This document shows, in pieces, positions 23,253 through 34,419 of a DNA stretch of 64,000 nt. Location of the stretch: positions 89,632-153,631 of the forward strand of contig JACEEZ010009492.1 in the NCBI GenBank assembly GCA_016584305.1, written 5' to 3'. A model generated the notes under the pieces. It worked only from the letters and a program-made list of their open reading frames with translations. It was not told where the DNA came from and ran no database searches. Position 1 is the stretch's first letter; each line of letters begins with the position of its first letter. Position numbers and translations under genes: made by a program. This DNA comes from Chionoecetes opilio (lineage: Eukaryota > Arthropoda > Malacostraca > Decapoda > Majidae).

Positions 23253-24449
23253 ATGGCTCAGGTACTGATGGAAGTGCTGCCCAACATTCATATTGGCAAT
23301 ATCTACATAACACTCCCTGAGATTTCTGACTCCTGTCGAGACATTGTTGTCGAGAAGTCAGAGTTTTTGATGCAGTTGCAGTCTGGCCAGGAGGTGTGCT
23401 TGCAGCTGCCAAGAGGAATGTGTTTGGTGCCAGATGCTGCGAGAAGCGTTAACCATGAAGGACAGGTGGTCACTGTGAGAGTTCAACTTGATGAGAAGAC
23501 AGCATTGATAAATACTTTGGTGGCTGACCTTATGAGTGATTCTGATTTTCAATCAGGGACTGAAGGAATGTCCAGCATTCCTTCAAATATTGTGTTATCA
23601 GCCCACTGTAAGTTATGTGAGCATCAAGTTTTTGAATGTGTAAAATTCCAGAAAGTTTTGCCCCTGCCCTCAGTGGACTGGGAACAAGCCTCAGAGGACT
23701 GGTTCTGCCACATCCAGAAGGAGGATGGGGATAAGTTGAAACCAGCATCTCTCCAGCCTGAGGAAGATGAATGCTTCTACACAGAACTATTCTTCCTGTT
23801 ACATTGCAATCTGATGGACTACTTAGAGCATGCCAAGCCTAATGCTGGACCAGAATTAAAGTGTGTCAAGTGTAACCTTTCTCTTGGTGTACAGATCCAT
23901 GAATCAATAAAAATGTGGACTCATAATCTAGTGTGGAAAAATGAGGAAGGAGATGCAGTCTACAGTACTGACGTCAGCAAAATAATGTTGACATTATTCC
24001 GAAATATAGATAAGGATAATTTTGGTGTAAACTGTAGACTTGTTCTCCAGTTATCGTCAGTGCCAAAGAGGTATCTGTACATGGTGACAATGAACACGAA
24101 TCAGAAACTATTGATATCATCAGAAGATTTGCAGTTGTTACATTCAGGAAGGAATGAGAAAGATAATCGTGAGGAAAATTTGGAATGTGCGGCTGCCAAA
24201 CGTGTCAGAGAAAGTGGAAGGAGTGAAGTAAAGCTGCAGGCTGTCTTTGGGGTCAAGTTGTTATATACAGAGAAGGAGGGAGAGGATGAAGAGAGCGGTG
24301 AGTGGGCCGACAGTCTGCATGTCCACCTCATTCCCTGCAGTGATTCCTTCTACAAGGAGGTCAAATCCCTACTGGAGGCAACAAATAGCTGTTTGCCTGT
24401 AAATATCAGATTTGTTGAAAAAATGAAAGTTGGATATATCATCAAATAG
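23253..24449 (+). CDS. UBE3D: E3 ubiquitin-protein ligase E3D (HECT_2 family)
   Basis: Single open frame of 398 aa; human UBE3D is about the same length. The family (UBE3D/UBE2CBP) binds the E2 UBE2C, carries a HECT-like C-terminus and has been linked to cyclin B ubiquitination. Seen: an N-terminal beta-rich region; CKLCEHQVFEC at residues 119-129 followed by KVLPLPSVDWEQASEDWFCH, the hallmark of the family; a second pair CVKCNLSLG at 204-212; an acidic, low-complexity stretch near 340-350; and a C-terminal LPVNIRFVEKMKVGYIIK that matches the family's closing motif in style. The ATG follows a likely 5'UTR acceptor (CTTTTCCAG at 23152) and is the first in frame. The coding region has no introns, which may be real or could reflect retroposition; the upstream acceptor argues for an ordinary gene. 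Identification is from memory of the family. Confidence 0.85.
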   Translation: MAQVLMEVLPNIHIGNIYITLPEISDSCRDIVVEKSEFLMQLQSGQEVCLQLPRGMCLVPDAARSVNHEGQVVTVRVQLDEKTALINTLVADLMSDSDFQSGTEGMSSIPSNIVLSAHCKLCEHQVFECVKFQKVLPLPSVDWEQASEDWFCHIQKEDGDKLKPASLQPEEDECFYTELFFLLHCNLMDYLEHAKPNAGPELKCVKCNLSLGVQIHESIKMWTHNLVWKNEEGDAVYSTDVSKIMLTLFRNIDKDNFGVNCRLVLQLSSVPKRYLYMVTMNTNQKLLISSEDLQLLHSGRNEKDNREENLECAAAKRVRESGRSEVKLQAVFGVKLLYTEKEGEDEESGEWADSLHVHLIPCSDSFYKEVKSLLEATNSCLPVNIRFVEKMKVGYIIK

Positions 24450-24900
24450 TTGTATCTGATTAAGATATTATTGTACAATAGAGAAAATTAAGGTAATTAG
24501 TGTACTATTATTCACCTGCAAGTAACTCTAGCTGGAGCTATGATCGATTCTCATTAATTTTTGTTCTAAATTTCAACCAATTGAACACTCTTGTCTGTTT
24601 GATTGCATTTGCCTTTGTCTTGTTTTGCTTTTGCTAGTATGAACTTTGAGTAAGTTTACTTGAGCATGAGGTCAAGCCACCTACTTTATGGTGTCAGGTG
24701 TGTATGGCCCAAAGGTGCCATTTGCAACAAGTTTTCCTCTCCAGATGGAAATAAGAGGAAAGGCTGTTTCATGTGTGATGAATATGTCAGACCTGCAGAG
24801 CCGCTTATCTGGCCTTCTCCCTAATTAATAAGAGGACGTGTTTTTTTTTTATGATTTGGAAGGTGTGGAGGTTATAAAGGATTAAGTTTTTATATATGTA
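24450..24900. other. UBE3D 3' flank
   Basis: No AATAAA close to the stop and no other feature recognised. Confidence 0.5.
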
Positions 24901-24917
24901 TGGATGATAAATAACAA

Positions 24918-25247
24918 GATATGCAAGACTGCAGAAAGTGTTACAAAGATGTACTAGCTACCTACTGTAGAGGTAGGAACTTCAAATTGAAGTCAAAGAA
25001 GCTAAAATTAAGGACCACTGAAGTAGTACAATACACTGGCCATATCCTTATTGCTGAGGGCTTAAAACCTGCTATGAAGGTTAAGGTAATAGATAAATTT
25101 CCACCCCCATACAAGTTTCTGAGATTCACGGCTATGATTAACAATTTGGCCAAATAAATTCCGAGACATATAAATGAGCCCTTGAGGACATTGTTGACGA
25201 AAGGTATACCTGCTGGTGTTAAGAACAACCGTGCTATGAAAACTTAG
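24918..25247 (+). pseudogene. Ty3/gypsy-type reverse transcriptase fragment
   Basis: The frame reads KKLKLRTTEVVQYTGHILIA then EGLKPAMKVKVIDKFPPPY and FLRFTAMINNLAK, matching the pol segment after the RT palm (VxYxGHxLTxEGLKPDPxKV...MPxP...FLGMVNYLAKF). It stops at 25155 and continues degraded to ~25247. No LTRs seen. Confidence 0.75.
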
Positions 25248-25530
25248 AGAAATCGGATACTAAAGCTCCTGGTAGTATGATGTTAATGAGCCTGTAGCCC
25301 CACACCTATCATCATTGTAGTATTATGGGTAAAGGGTAATAAGCAGCCACCGGTGATTAGGGTTGTCAAAGTGGCATCGCTCGAACTTCCCGCGTGTGGT
25401 CTGCTAATCTTCGTCCTCGTCTATAAGGGTATAGGCGGTATAAGGTATGGATAGCACAAGTATACCATTACGCCTTCATAAACCTACTACTTATATACAC
25501 CACTTCCTCGTGTGTGTGTAGTAAACTGTA

Positions 25531-25564
25531 CATAAGAACATAAGGAAGTTACAAGAGGCCGACT
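25531..25564. repeat. Partial dispersed short repeat
   Basis: AAGAACATAAGGAAGTTACAAGAGGCC matches the 23153 copy with one A-rich segment missing, then the match ends. Confidence 0.6.
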
Positions 25565-25745
25565 GTAGAGGGGAGGGTGGTGTCCAAACCTGACCCAAAA
25601 GATCCAAAGGCTACATCAAGGACGAAGGAAAACTCTTTTGGGGCCGATAGTCTACGTATATACTGTACATGGGGCTATAATAAGCTTATCATAGCTCCAC
25701 GGTACTGTCACACTGAATGACTCACACCTCCAGCTCGTGTTCAAA

Positions 25746-25800
25746 GTGACGTGTGGAGCGTTGGCAGCCATGGCGTGACGTGGAGGAGGGAGTGACGTCA
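25746..25800 (+). promoter_or_regulatory. Cluster of three TGACGT-core sites
   Basis: TGACGTGT (25747), TGACGTGG (25776, the exact UPRE core) and the palindromic CRE TGACGTCA (25793) lie within 55 bp, just before a strong splice donor at 25901. The first site shares GTGACGTGTGG with the BiP upstream region. Reads as the promoter of a + strand gene; target unproven. Confidence 0.5.
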
Positions 25801-25900
25801 CGCCCAGCTGGCCTTCCTGTCCCTCCCCTGTGACGCGAGAGTTGTCGATACACGGTGCTGCGGCTGACTTCTTGTGCTGTACTCCTGCCATTACATTCAG
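25801..25900 (+). other. Candidate non-coding first exon (possibly SEC61G)
   Basis: A moderately GC-rich stretch ends in CATTCAG|GTGAGAG, a near-consensus donor. The next + strand coding exon in the window is SEC61G at 34420, which itself sits just after a TTCATTGCAG acceptor and needs an upstream 5'UTR exon. The start of the exon is not determined, and an 8.5-kb intron is assumed. Pure inference without transcripts. Confidence 0.3.
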
Positions 25901-26941
25901 GTGAGAGTCTAAGTCATTTTCTTGTTTACCAATGAACATGTTAAAAGAAAGCAGCGTAGTAATGGACCAGAAGACAAAGGTAACAGTTATTGAAGGCGTG
26001 AAATGGAGGTGGTGGTGATGGCCTTGGTGTTGCTGATGGTTAGGAAAGAAAGTGTTATGCTCTCTTCCGCAACGCCAGCGATTTGCAAATTGAGTGAAAT
26101 GCATTATGGCAATATGGGTTGTTATGGAAGACAACTGGGCTCTCTCTACCGGCCTTAATACTCACGTTATCTGTATAATTTCTGCTCCAACATGTACCGT
26201 ACTGGGGATCGTATTCGTTTCCTGAAACAAAAAAAAAGCGCATATTTTAATGTTACGGCAGTTTAATGCATTACAAGGCACGTAGTTAGGTATAAGTGCA
26301 GTTACAACCAATACACGACCGGTGATTTATCCTGAACGTTTCGTTCTAATCATAAGGTGTATTTCTAACCCTTACAACAGCCGTCGGAAAAATAATACAA
26401 GGGGGGACTGGTTGGGGCGAAACCCCCCCAACGAGGTTAGGTTACGTAATCAATGCCCAAATTTGGTTATTCAACTTGCAGGGGTGTCTGTTTGCAGGTC
26501 GGTTAGATCAGGGAAGTATTAGTTAATAGGGAGTATTGGTTGAAACTGCATATTTACCCGTATCTCTAACCGTCCTTAACTTGTAGATCTGACCATTTGT
26601 AGTATTTTTAACCCCTACAACAGACATCAGAAATGAAAAATGACATAAGGAGGGTCTGTGCCCCCTCAGTTAGGGTGAGTTACGTAACCAAATTTGATGT
26701 CAGGGTTAGGTTAATGAACTAGCGGGGGTGTCTTGGGAGGCGCAGCCCCCCAAAGTCAGCAGAGGCTAAATTGGTACTTTCAACCAGTAACCAGTACCAT
26801 TTTTAACTTTTGGCCAGTACGAGGCCAAAAGTACTCTTTTCCCATGTATTTTGATGTGTTAAGAATAATGGCCACATTAAAAATCGTCAGAAGTGGCTTA
26901 TTTTGCAGTTAACCCCCACCCCCCTCCATAACAAACATGGG

Positions 26942-27187
26942 GGTAAATTTCTAGTGTTTGCCCATACTCTCCCACTTCCCCCAAACAAGTTTGGGGACCT
27001 GTGGGAATGCGGGGTATTCGGGTGGGGAACAAATTATGCGTCGGAAACGCGTAATTTAAGAGTTGTGTAGGGGGAGTAAAATTCCCAAAATCTAGAAAAA
27101 TTTGCCTAACCAAAATTAACCTAACCTAGCGGGGTGCTTGACCCACCGATAACCTAACCTAACCTAAACAAATCTAACCTAACCACC
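26942..27187. mobile_element. MITE family A, partial copy
   Basis: Starts GGTAAATTTCTAGTGTTTGC and continues through the left inverted repeat into CCTAACCTAACCTAAAC runs; the right half is missing. The next ~60 bp repeat TCACTCCGGCC-like text. Confidence 0.75.
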
Positions 27188-27259
27188 TAGGGGATTTCAA
27201 GTCACTCCGTCCCCTAGTTTCTCCGGCCCTCCGTCACTCCGGCCTACCCCCCTGGTCAC

Positions 27260-29090
27260 TCCGGCCGCCAATACAATATGAAGCTATGTTGGTGGAAAGT
27301 GACATTGTTTATTCTGCAATGCTGCCACACACCAACACTAGTACTTTAGATTGGCTATAAGGAACATAGTAATAGGCTTTCACTTCATTAATTTATTACG
27401 TACCGTAGATAACACTAAAGTCGCCAGGACAACGTTTTTTTCGATGTACAGACGTCTGATGGCGTTCATACTTACATTTGTACATCCATTATTTCAGGAA
27501 AGTTAGAAGGGGCTATCTGGAGAGTGTGTCATTTTGTGTCTTCATCTGAGTTATATTATGGTTATAAATGAACAAATTACCAAAATATCAACCGAGTGGC
27601 GACCTCACTAAGATTGCCCTCTGTTTGTATTCTGAGTGTCCCGCCGTCGCCCGAAAAAAAATGAGTAGTGAAATTTGAAACCATATATACTTGCAAATAC
27701 AAAGCATAAAACAACGCTGAAACAGGGTAGATTATACAGTCATGATAATTATAAACTACTGTGTATCATCTTCAGTGGCACAGACAAATCAGTAGTGATG
27801 CTATTTACACAAACTTACTTAGTCATTTACACAAAATTTAATTATATAGCTGTATATAAAAATAAAATATGCGTCGGAATAAGAAAAACAAGTACTACGT
27901 AGCTAAAATAAATATGTAGCTATATAAAAATATGCATCCAAGTAAAAAAAGAAAAGTACTAAAATATATCTGTATATATAAAAATATGCATCCAAGGTCT
28001 TTGAGCTTCGAAACAAACAGGGTTCAAACAGTTCATCAGAAGCATCCCAGGTATCGAATCCTGTGAGTGGTCGTTGCTTAACCTTCGAGCTTCGAGACAA
28101 ACAGGGTTCAAACAGTTCATCAGAAACATCCCAGGTATTGAATCCTATGATGGGAGCATATCACTATATATGCTGTGTTATATACAGGTTCAATCTGTAC
28201 TTATTGTACGTAAATATATCCAGGATCAAATCCAGTGGATATTATATTTTTATCAAATATATTTTTTCATTTGTATTTGTATGAAATAAAGTAGAAGCAT
28301 ACATTTTTTTTTTAATATCTAGATTAATTTAAAAAATGTACACACTTCATGGGCTCGAACACGCAGACACGTTAATTGACACGACAATTATTGATAGGTT
28401 GTAATATTCGATTAGTCAGAAACGGGTAGAGCACCTATTGTTCCGACTTAAAGAGGTTTAACTGTATATATACATATATATATATTTTTTTTTTTATCAT
28501 TTATTCATGAATATTATTATTATTATTACTATTAATATAGTTATCAATATCATTACTAGAGGTTGACCGGATGTCAATTTTTCAATATTTGTGGATGCAG
28601 ATATTTTTTGCCATCAAGAGTTAAGCCACAGATAATTGAAATTTTAAGATACTAAGAGATGAGTAAAAATCTATACTGTAGTTTATATATCAAGAAATAG
28701 GGGAACCAGGAATATATCAATCAAATTATGCTACAATTTCAATTATGTTACCACTCCACACACTTCTGACGCTTCTGATTTCCCTTCTTTTTTCTTTTAT
28801 ATTTAGGCCCATAGCGCCTGTAGGCATTGATCTCCAGGGCTCAGATGGTAGGCCCTGGTCATTGGCCTGCACAAACAAATTCCAAAATATTTCCATTTTA
28901 ACCAGTTGCACATTATTTTGAGTCTCTCTTTCTTGTCTGCAGAAATCCCAAAATATTTCATTTTACCAGTTGCACATTATTTTGACTCATCTGCACAATT
29001 TCCGTAATATTATCTCTTTAACCAGTTGTACAATGTTTTCTATAATTTCGATATTTAATTAATTTTTCATTCCCCCTTCTCTCTCTCCAA
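27260..29090. other. Intergenic or intronic DNA with one local duplication
   Basis: No gene recognised. At 28000-28148 an ~87-bp period duplicates GGGTTCAAACAGTTCATCAG and its context twice. Otherwise AT-rich with (TA)n and (ATT)n microsatellites near 28470-28550. Confidence 0.5.
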
Positions 29091-29100
29091 CTGACATTTA

Positions 29101-29314
29101 GGCCCGTACTGAGAGTCATGATGAAGGTTGAGCGACGACCTTCGTCGACTGAGGAGCGACGAAGGTCGGCACGAAGACACGGGGGAACCAGTGTCTTTGT
29201 GCCGACCTTCGACCGTCGTTGCTGCTCTTCGTTCCGAAAAATATCCCTTTTATGGTAACCTTCCTCAGTCGACGAAGGTCGTCGCTCGACCTTCATCATG
29301 ACTCGGTATGGGTC
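29101..29314. mobile_element. Palindromic MITE family C, copy 2
   Basis: 214-bp inverted repeat matching 17461-17715; the left arm has lost ~40 bp relative to the right arm. Flanked by TTA on both sides. Confidence 0.85.
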
Positions 29315-30182
29315 TTAGTGTCTAGCTTTACAAGATATCCGGATAACATCTGCATCCATGGATGCAAATGCGGAAGTTAAGAATAATGCGGATATCCGTG
29401 GATGTAGATTCGGATATCCGGTCCACCTCTATTCATTTACCATTACTATTTTAAGGAAGATGTTAGGGAGTTCGAGATTGTGGAAGAAGAGACACTGCAG
29501 AGGTGGCAGGTTGTAAGGAAGGGATGAATGTATGGGACGTGTGGGAAGGGGATTACAGCCGAGTTCAAAGTGCAAAGCTGCGTTTGACAGTAACCTTCCA
29601 GTCAGCTATGCGACACACCCTAACTTACAAGCATTGCCACTTTATCTTGCACCTTATTAATTCCTAGGAGAAGATAAGAAATTTTACCTTGATAGCATGT
29701 GTTGCCCATGCTATCAAGCTTTAGTTAACATGTCTGCCAAGCTATAAATACTAGATCGTAAGTACAAGTAGAAAATCAGCGTGAAAAGACTCATGGCGAT
29801 TCAGAGCAGCAACAATAGGTGCCGGATTAATTTTGGCTATATGCAAGAATGATCATCGGGTCCCGATGTGTCGTATTACCCGACCATCTTAACCAGACGC
29901 GTTGAGAATTCAAGAATCCTCGTTTTCTGCTCCACGCGTCGAGAGATGTACAGGAGTACCAACACAGCAGAGTCCAAGGCGGCATCAGTGTTTTGACTAT
30001 TTTACTCACTTAATCTCTTTTACCAACATTATTTTTCATTTCTGCCATTGGAATAATAGCTTTGTTAGTGTTCACCACTTGTCTAAAGCGTTAATTTAGA
30101 AACAAATGGACCTAATGCATGTGAGTACATTTGGCGCGTCGCCACCACCAACACAATGGTGGTCTCCACGGCCTCCTCACCT

Positions 30183-30211
30183 CTTGTAACACCCTATAAG
30201 GGTGTTACAAG
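30183..30211. repeat. Perfect 13-bp stem hairpin
   Basis: CTTGTAACACCCT - ATA - AGGGTGTTACAAG. Lies ~600 bp before the DDE transposase gene. No poly-U tract or other sign of a terminator. Confidence 0.7.
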
Positions 30212-30817
30212 AATTAGGTAGAGCCTTCTCTACCTAATTTGATCTTAAATATGACTTGTGTTAAATATATGTATGTTACTCTCGGTTATGTCAAAAGTCA
30301 CCTGCAATGGTCTAGGAAGTAATATGATGGAATATAAGGGCAGAGCGTAGTCCAGGACAACCCAACGCGTCGGGTATACACGATGATTCTTGAATGTCTC
30401 CCGATGTATCGGGTCGCACAGAGTTCTTGAAAATAGCCCTTTGAAAACAGGGAAGGAAGACTCCTTGGCCATTCCTTTAGCTGCAGCCCACCCTCGACAC
30501 AGTCAACAGCTTCCGGTTGTCATCTCCACGATCTCATACATCCATAGCCTTTTAATTACGGTACGTACGCGAAGTGGGGAGATTACTCCATTACTATTAC
30601 TAGCATCAACATTACTTTTATTACTTTTTTTATTGGTGTACTTGTTTCAGTATTATGACTTAAACAGTATGTGTTTTGTGCGTTCATTGACTGAATTTGA
30701 AAGTTCGTAACAATTGATATATTTTTATTTAGAGTACTTTTAGAAACCGTTTTTATGTTACTTAACTCTTCTCTTTTTCTATTTCCCAGGCAGGGTAGAC
30801 AAACTCTACCCTACAAG

Positions 30818-32140
30818 ATGGAGCAAGACTTACAAGATGAGAGAGGCCGCCAGATATACAACAGCCAGTCCAAGCTCATGGCGATGTGCGTCCTTGAGTA
30901 CCTGCGGCAACAAGACGTCACACGTCTTCAGAGTAAAGCTGATCTCGAGAGGGAAACCGCGACAGCCACGGGCATATCGGTGCGCTCGTTACAGCGCATG
31001 CAAAAGGAATCAAAAGAGGGGAAGCTACTCTTACCCTCTGCAAAACGACAAAGAATTGCCACAGTGCTGGACAATGTGGATCAGTTCGATGAAGAGTGCA
31101 TCAGAATGGAAATTTTATCTTTTTATGAAAGAGGTGAAATTCCTACAGCTGAGGCCATACTAAAAAAAGTCAAGGAGCCCCCAGTGTGTTTTCTGGGAGG
31201 CAACACGTCTCTTCGGAAAATTATGAAAAAGTTGGGCTTCAGATATAAGAAAACTGCAAGTGCGAGACATATTCTCATTGAGAGGGATGACATTGTTGTT
31301 GCCCGAGCCAAGTATTTGAGAATACTTGCAGCGAACAGAAGCTCCAACAGTCCACGGCCAGTGATTTTTTTAGACGAAACCCAGGTAAACCAGAATGAGT
31401 CTGTGAGTAAGTGTTGGACAACAGATGAGGGGGCTGTTGGTCCAAAGTTAAAAACTGGTAAAGGGGATCGTTTTATTATTGTACATGCAGGTGGAATAGA
31501 TGGCTTTGTTTCCGGAGGACTACTCATGTACAAATCCAGCAATGGTAATAAGGGCGATAACCATGATTCTATGAATCATGAGTGCTTCCACCAGTGGTTT
31601 GAGAGCCAGTTGCTCCCAAACATTCCAGCGAATTCCATAATAGTGATGGACAACGCTCCTTACCACTCAAAAGTGTTAAACAAGGCCCCAAACACCAGTG
31701 CGAGGAAGACGGAAATAATTGAGTGGCTAGTAAACAATAATATTGACCATGACGCTAACCACACAAAACCAGAATTGCTTGTAACAGTGCGCAAATATAA
31801 AGATAAACAAGTCTATGAAATTGATGCGATTGCCCGTAATCATGGACATGAGGTGCTAAGACTCCCGCCTTACCACTGCCACCTCAATCCCATGGAACTC
31901 ATCTGGGCACAAGTGAAAATGGAAGTCAGGAGGAACAATTCTAACGACCACCAAAACTTGCAGAGGGTGGAGGAGTTAACAATACAGGCAATGAAAAATG
32001 TCAGTGGAGAAAGGTGGCATAGTAGTATAAGCCATGTCATGAAACTTGAGGAGGATTATAATAGTAAAGACATTGCTGTGCATAAACTTTTTGAAAATTT
32101 CAGGTTTTATTTGGCTGACTCAAGCAGTGATGAGATGTGA
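30818..32140 (+). CDS. IS630/Tc1/mariner-type DDE transposase, intact, long D-E spacing
   Basis: 440 aa from the ATG at 30818 (an in-frame extension to 30755 crosses a likely acceptor, TTTCTATTTCCCAG|G at 30789, so I prefer the later start). N-terminal half: helix-turn-helix-like GISVRSLQRMQKESK and SLRKIMKKLGFRYKK. Catalytic half: VIFLDETQVN (first Asp), SIIVMDNAPYHS (second Asp) and PPYHCHLNPMELIWAQVK (Glu). All three catalytic residues are present and there are no stops. By my count 81 residues separate the second Asp and the Glu, against 34-41 in ordinary Tc1/mariner, because of an inserted segment with KYKDKQVYEIDAI. This resembles long-spacing groups such as DD82E/Sailor. A possible 5'UTR intron runs 30561-30789. 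I could not find convincing terminal inverted repeats, so it may be a mobile element or an immobilised, retained copy. Confidence 0.85.
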   Translation: MEQDLQDERGRQIYNSQSKLMAMCVLEYLRQQDVTRLQSKADLERETATATGISVRSLQRMQKESKEGKLLLPSAKRQRIATVLDNVDQFDEECIRMEILSFYERGEIPTAEAILKKVKEPPVCFLGGNTSLRKIMKKLGFRYKKTASARHILIERDDIVVARAKYLRILAANRSSNSPRPVIFLDETQVNQNESVSKCWTTDEGAVGPKLKTGKGDRFIIVHAGGIDGFVSGGLLMYKSSNGNKGDNHDSMNHECFHQWFESQLLPNIPANSIIVMDNAPYHSKVLNKAPNTSARKTEIIEWLVNNNIDHDANHTKPELLVTVRKYKDKQVYEIDAIARNHGHEVLRLPPYHCHLNPMELIWAQVKMEVRRNNSNDHQNLQRVEELTIQAMKNVSGERWHSSISHVMKLEEDYNSKDIAVHKLFENFRFYLADSSSDEM

Positions 32141-32374
32141 TGCTTACAGCGTGGGTTGTATATAGTATAAGTGATAGTTACAGTTAGCGCCAAACTACTT
32201 TAGAACTTGCGGTGACGTGAGCGTCATTATGCACAAACTGGTAACCTCCCTCTTTCACAGTCTGAAAAGTGGCCCGGGAGGAAATTACTACATGGTAATT
32301 TAAGTTAGCAATAACTCACTCTTATCCACGGATAGACTTGGGAGTTATTTAACTCGTCCACTCCAGGAGCGGTA
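32141..32374. other. 3' flank of the transposase gene
   Basis: No polyadenylation signal or terminal repeat that I can pair with the left flank. Confidence 0.4.
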
Positions 32375-32864
32375 TTACCAAAGCATGTATCATAGTTATG
32401 GCAGAGAAGTATCATAGCTCCTGAATATCATATAGCATCAGTTTCTTTAAAATGGTTATATAATCAGTAAATTCAGCCTTTGACCACGTTTTATGGATTT
32501 ATACTTCTTCCCTTATGTTAATAACATGATTAGGACAGTGACACAGTAATGTAATTCATTCTGGAAAATAAGGCATAGAGATGTACCGCTGAGCAGTATC
32601 TGTGTAAACACAGGACAGAGTTGCCAGATGGCGAGTTTTTCACTCTTAAGGCTGCCCGTACAAAGTTGGTGAGGAACAATATGCCCTCGGACGGTCTACC
32701 CGGTACCTTTCCTAATCAGCTGTGCATCACTCAGCTCACTCAACCTTGCCTCTCACGTGGTTTATGATACTTACCCCCCAATTTATGATGCCAGTCAGTT
32801 ATGACTAAAATGGGCCATTTAGTCCAGCTATGATATTCGTTCTAAGCTATGATTGCTTTGGTAA
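32375..32864. mobile_element. TA-flanked MITE
   Basis: 490 bp, ends TTACCAAAGCATG and ATTGCTTTGGTAA, with further inverted TATGATA-type motifs inward; flanked by TA. No coding sequence. Tc1/mariner-type by target site. Confidence 0.65.
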
Positions 32865-32883
32865 TAAAAGTGTGACATAATAT

Positions 32884-33490
32884 TGTCAGGAGTAGGATGT
32901 TATCTCACTGACTGTTCATTGTTTCGGCTTATAAACGGCAACGAGAAGACGTTGAGTGTGTTTTTGAAGAAATGGCGCGATGAGGGATGCGAGGATGTGT
33001 CTCACCACAAGCATGGTGGTGGACCAGCCAAAAAAGTTTCTAAACACTTAACATATTATCAAGACAGTTGTACATAAATCCTCAGCTTACAGCAAAACAA
33101 CTAAAAGAACAATACCCTCAACTGCTGGAAAATGTATCGGTTCGTACCATTCAGAGAGTAATAAGAGACAGGCTGAACTACCGTAAAGTGAAGGCACACA
33201 CCAAACCTCGTGTCATGGAAAAACCGAAAAAGGAGTTTTTTTGCCAAGAATCATAAAGATTGGGACTTAGTGGAGTGGAGGAAGGTCCTCTGGACTGACA
33301 AAGCCACTGTCTCTATCAGTGATAACACAGGAACGTAAGTGTGGCGACCGCCTGAAACGTCGGCTTGTGACCAGCACTACACAGTGACGCGTGTGAAGCA
33401 GCCTGCCTACCTCATGGTGTGGGGTGCATTTGCTTATGGTGGCTTGGCTGACCTTGTCATCCTTCCTAAAGGTCAGATAGTGAATACATA
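32884..33490 (+). pseudogene. Tc1-like transposase, decayed and truncated
   Basis: Pieces in order: TLSVFLKKWRDEG (paired-type HTH), then after a stop INPQLTAKQLKEQYPQLL and VSVRTIQRVIRDRLNYRKVK (second HTH), then after a frameshift DWRKVLWTDKATVSI-like text with the first catalytic Asp (WTDKA in place of WTDES), VWRPP and YLMVWGAFAYGG. Breaks off near 33490 before the second Asp and Glu. Stop codons at about 33075 and 33338. Confidence 0.85.
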
Positions 33491-34400
33491 TTTACTTATA
33501 TATAAATAAAAGTATTCCCTTAACAATGCTTGCTTTTTATTCCATATATATTACACACTACAATAATATTTAACTGTTTACCGTTGTATTTTAGTGAAGA
33601 GCAAAAGAAAAAAATATGATAGAGGCATTTGTAACGTCAAAAGGGCCGCACCCTTCACCTGAAGACAAGGGGATTCACCTCCCAGGGGAGCAGGGGTGAG
33701 GGATTGTTTACCCAGTCCACCTGCCGCTCACACTCTTGGAGGTTTTATCTTGTAACTAGTATTTCCTGTAAATAATTTATTCATCACTCTTTCAGTCTTT
33801 AATCTTTGCTGCTTCAATTTTTTCACACAAGATATGAATGATATGGTTATGTATGGTAATGTTATTAGAGGTGCTTTTGTAACTGTCAACGTTTGTGATA
33901 TTATAATACTATTATTAATGAGTGAATTATGAAAGCAATCCATTGCATTGTGCATGTGATTGTGCGAGAGAGAGAGAAGTGCCACTTGATAAACAAAGAC
34001 AAGAGAACCACAGCATCCAAGGGAATATGGATTAATCTCTGAGTGACCAAAAGGATGCCTTGCTCCAAGTTTCACCCTAAGGACTCAACCACCCAATATT
34101 CATCCAATCCCGTGCGTTCGGGAGGTAGTGAGATGGCCCCATTTTTACCAACTTAACATGCGGTGACTAGTTTCAATTGTTGTCAGATGCCTGATGACCA
34201 GAGGGATGGGGCAGTACTAACTGATACTTTCTTTTTGATACTAGGATAACAGAACACCTAGCTCAGACCCATGCTGTAATGAGGTGAGGTAGCTTCCTCG
34301 AAGATAGTAACATCTTGGGGATGTTAGCTGTGAGCCTCCTCCCTATGCCTGTGTTTACAAATGCTGGTGTGTATGTGTGTCATTGCCATTACTGAAAGAG
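33491..34400. other. Region upstream of SEC61G coding exon
   Basis: No gene recognised. TTCATTGCAG just before CACC-ATG is a likely acceptor, so the 5'UTR is spliced. Confidence 0.5.
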
Positions 34401-34419
34401 AACATTTCATTGCAGCACC

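Noticed and set aside
25652..26134. 160-aa open frame on the - strand
   Set aside because: No recognisable domain; it overlaps the candidate promoter and 5' exon on the other strand.
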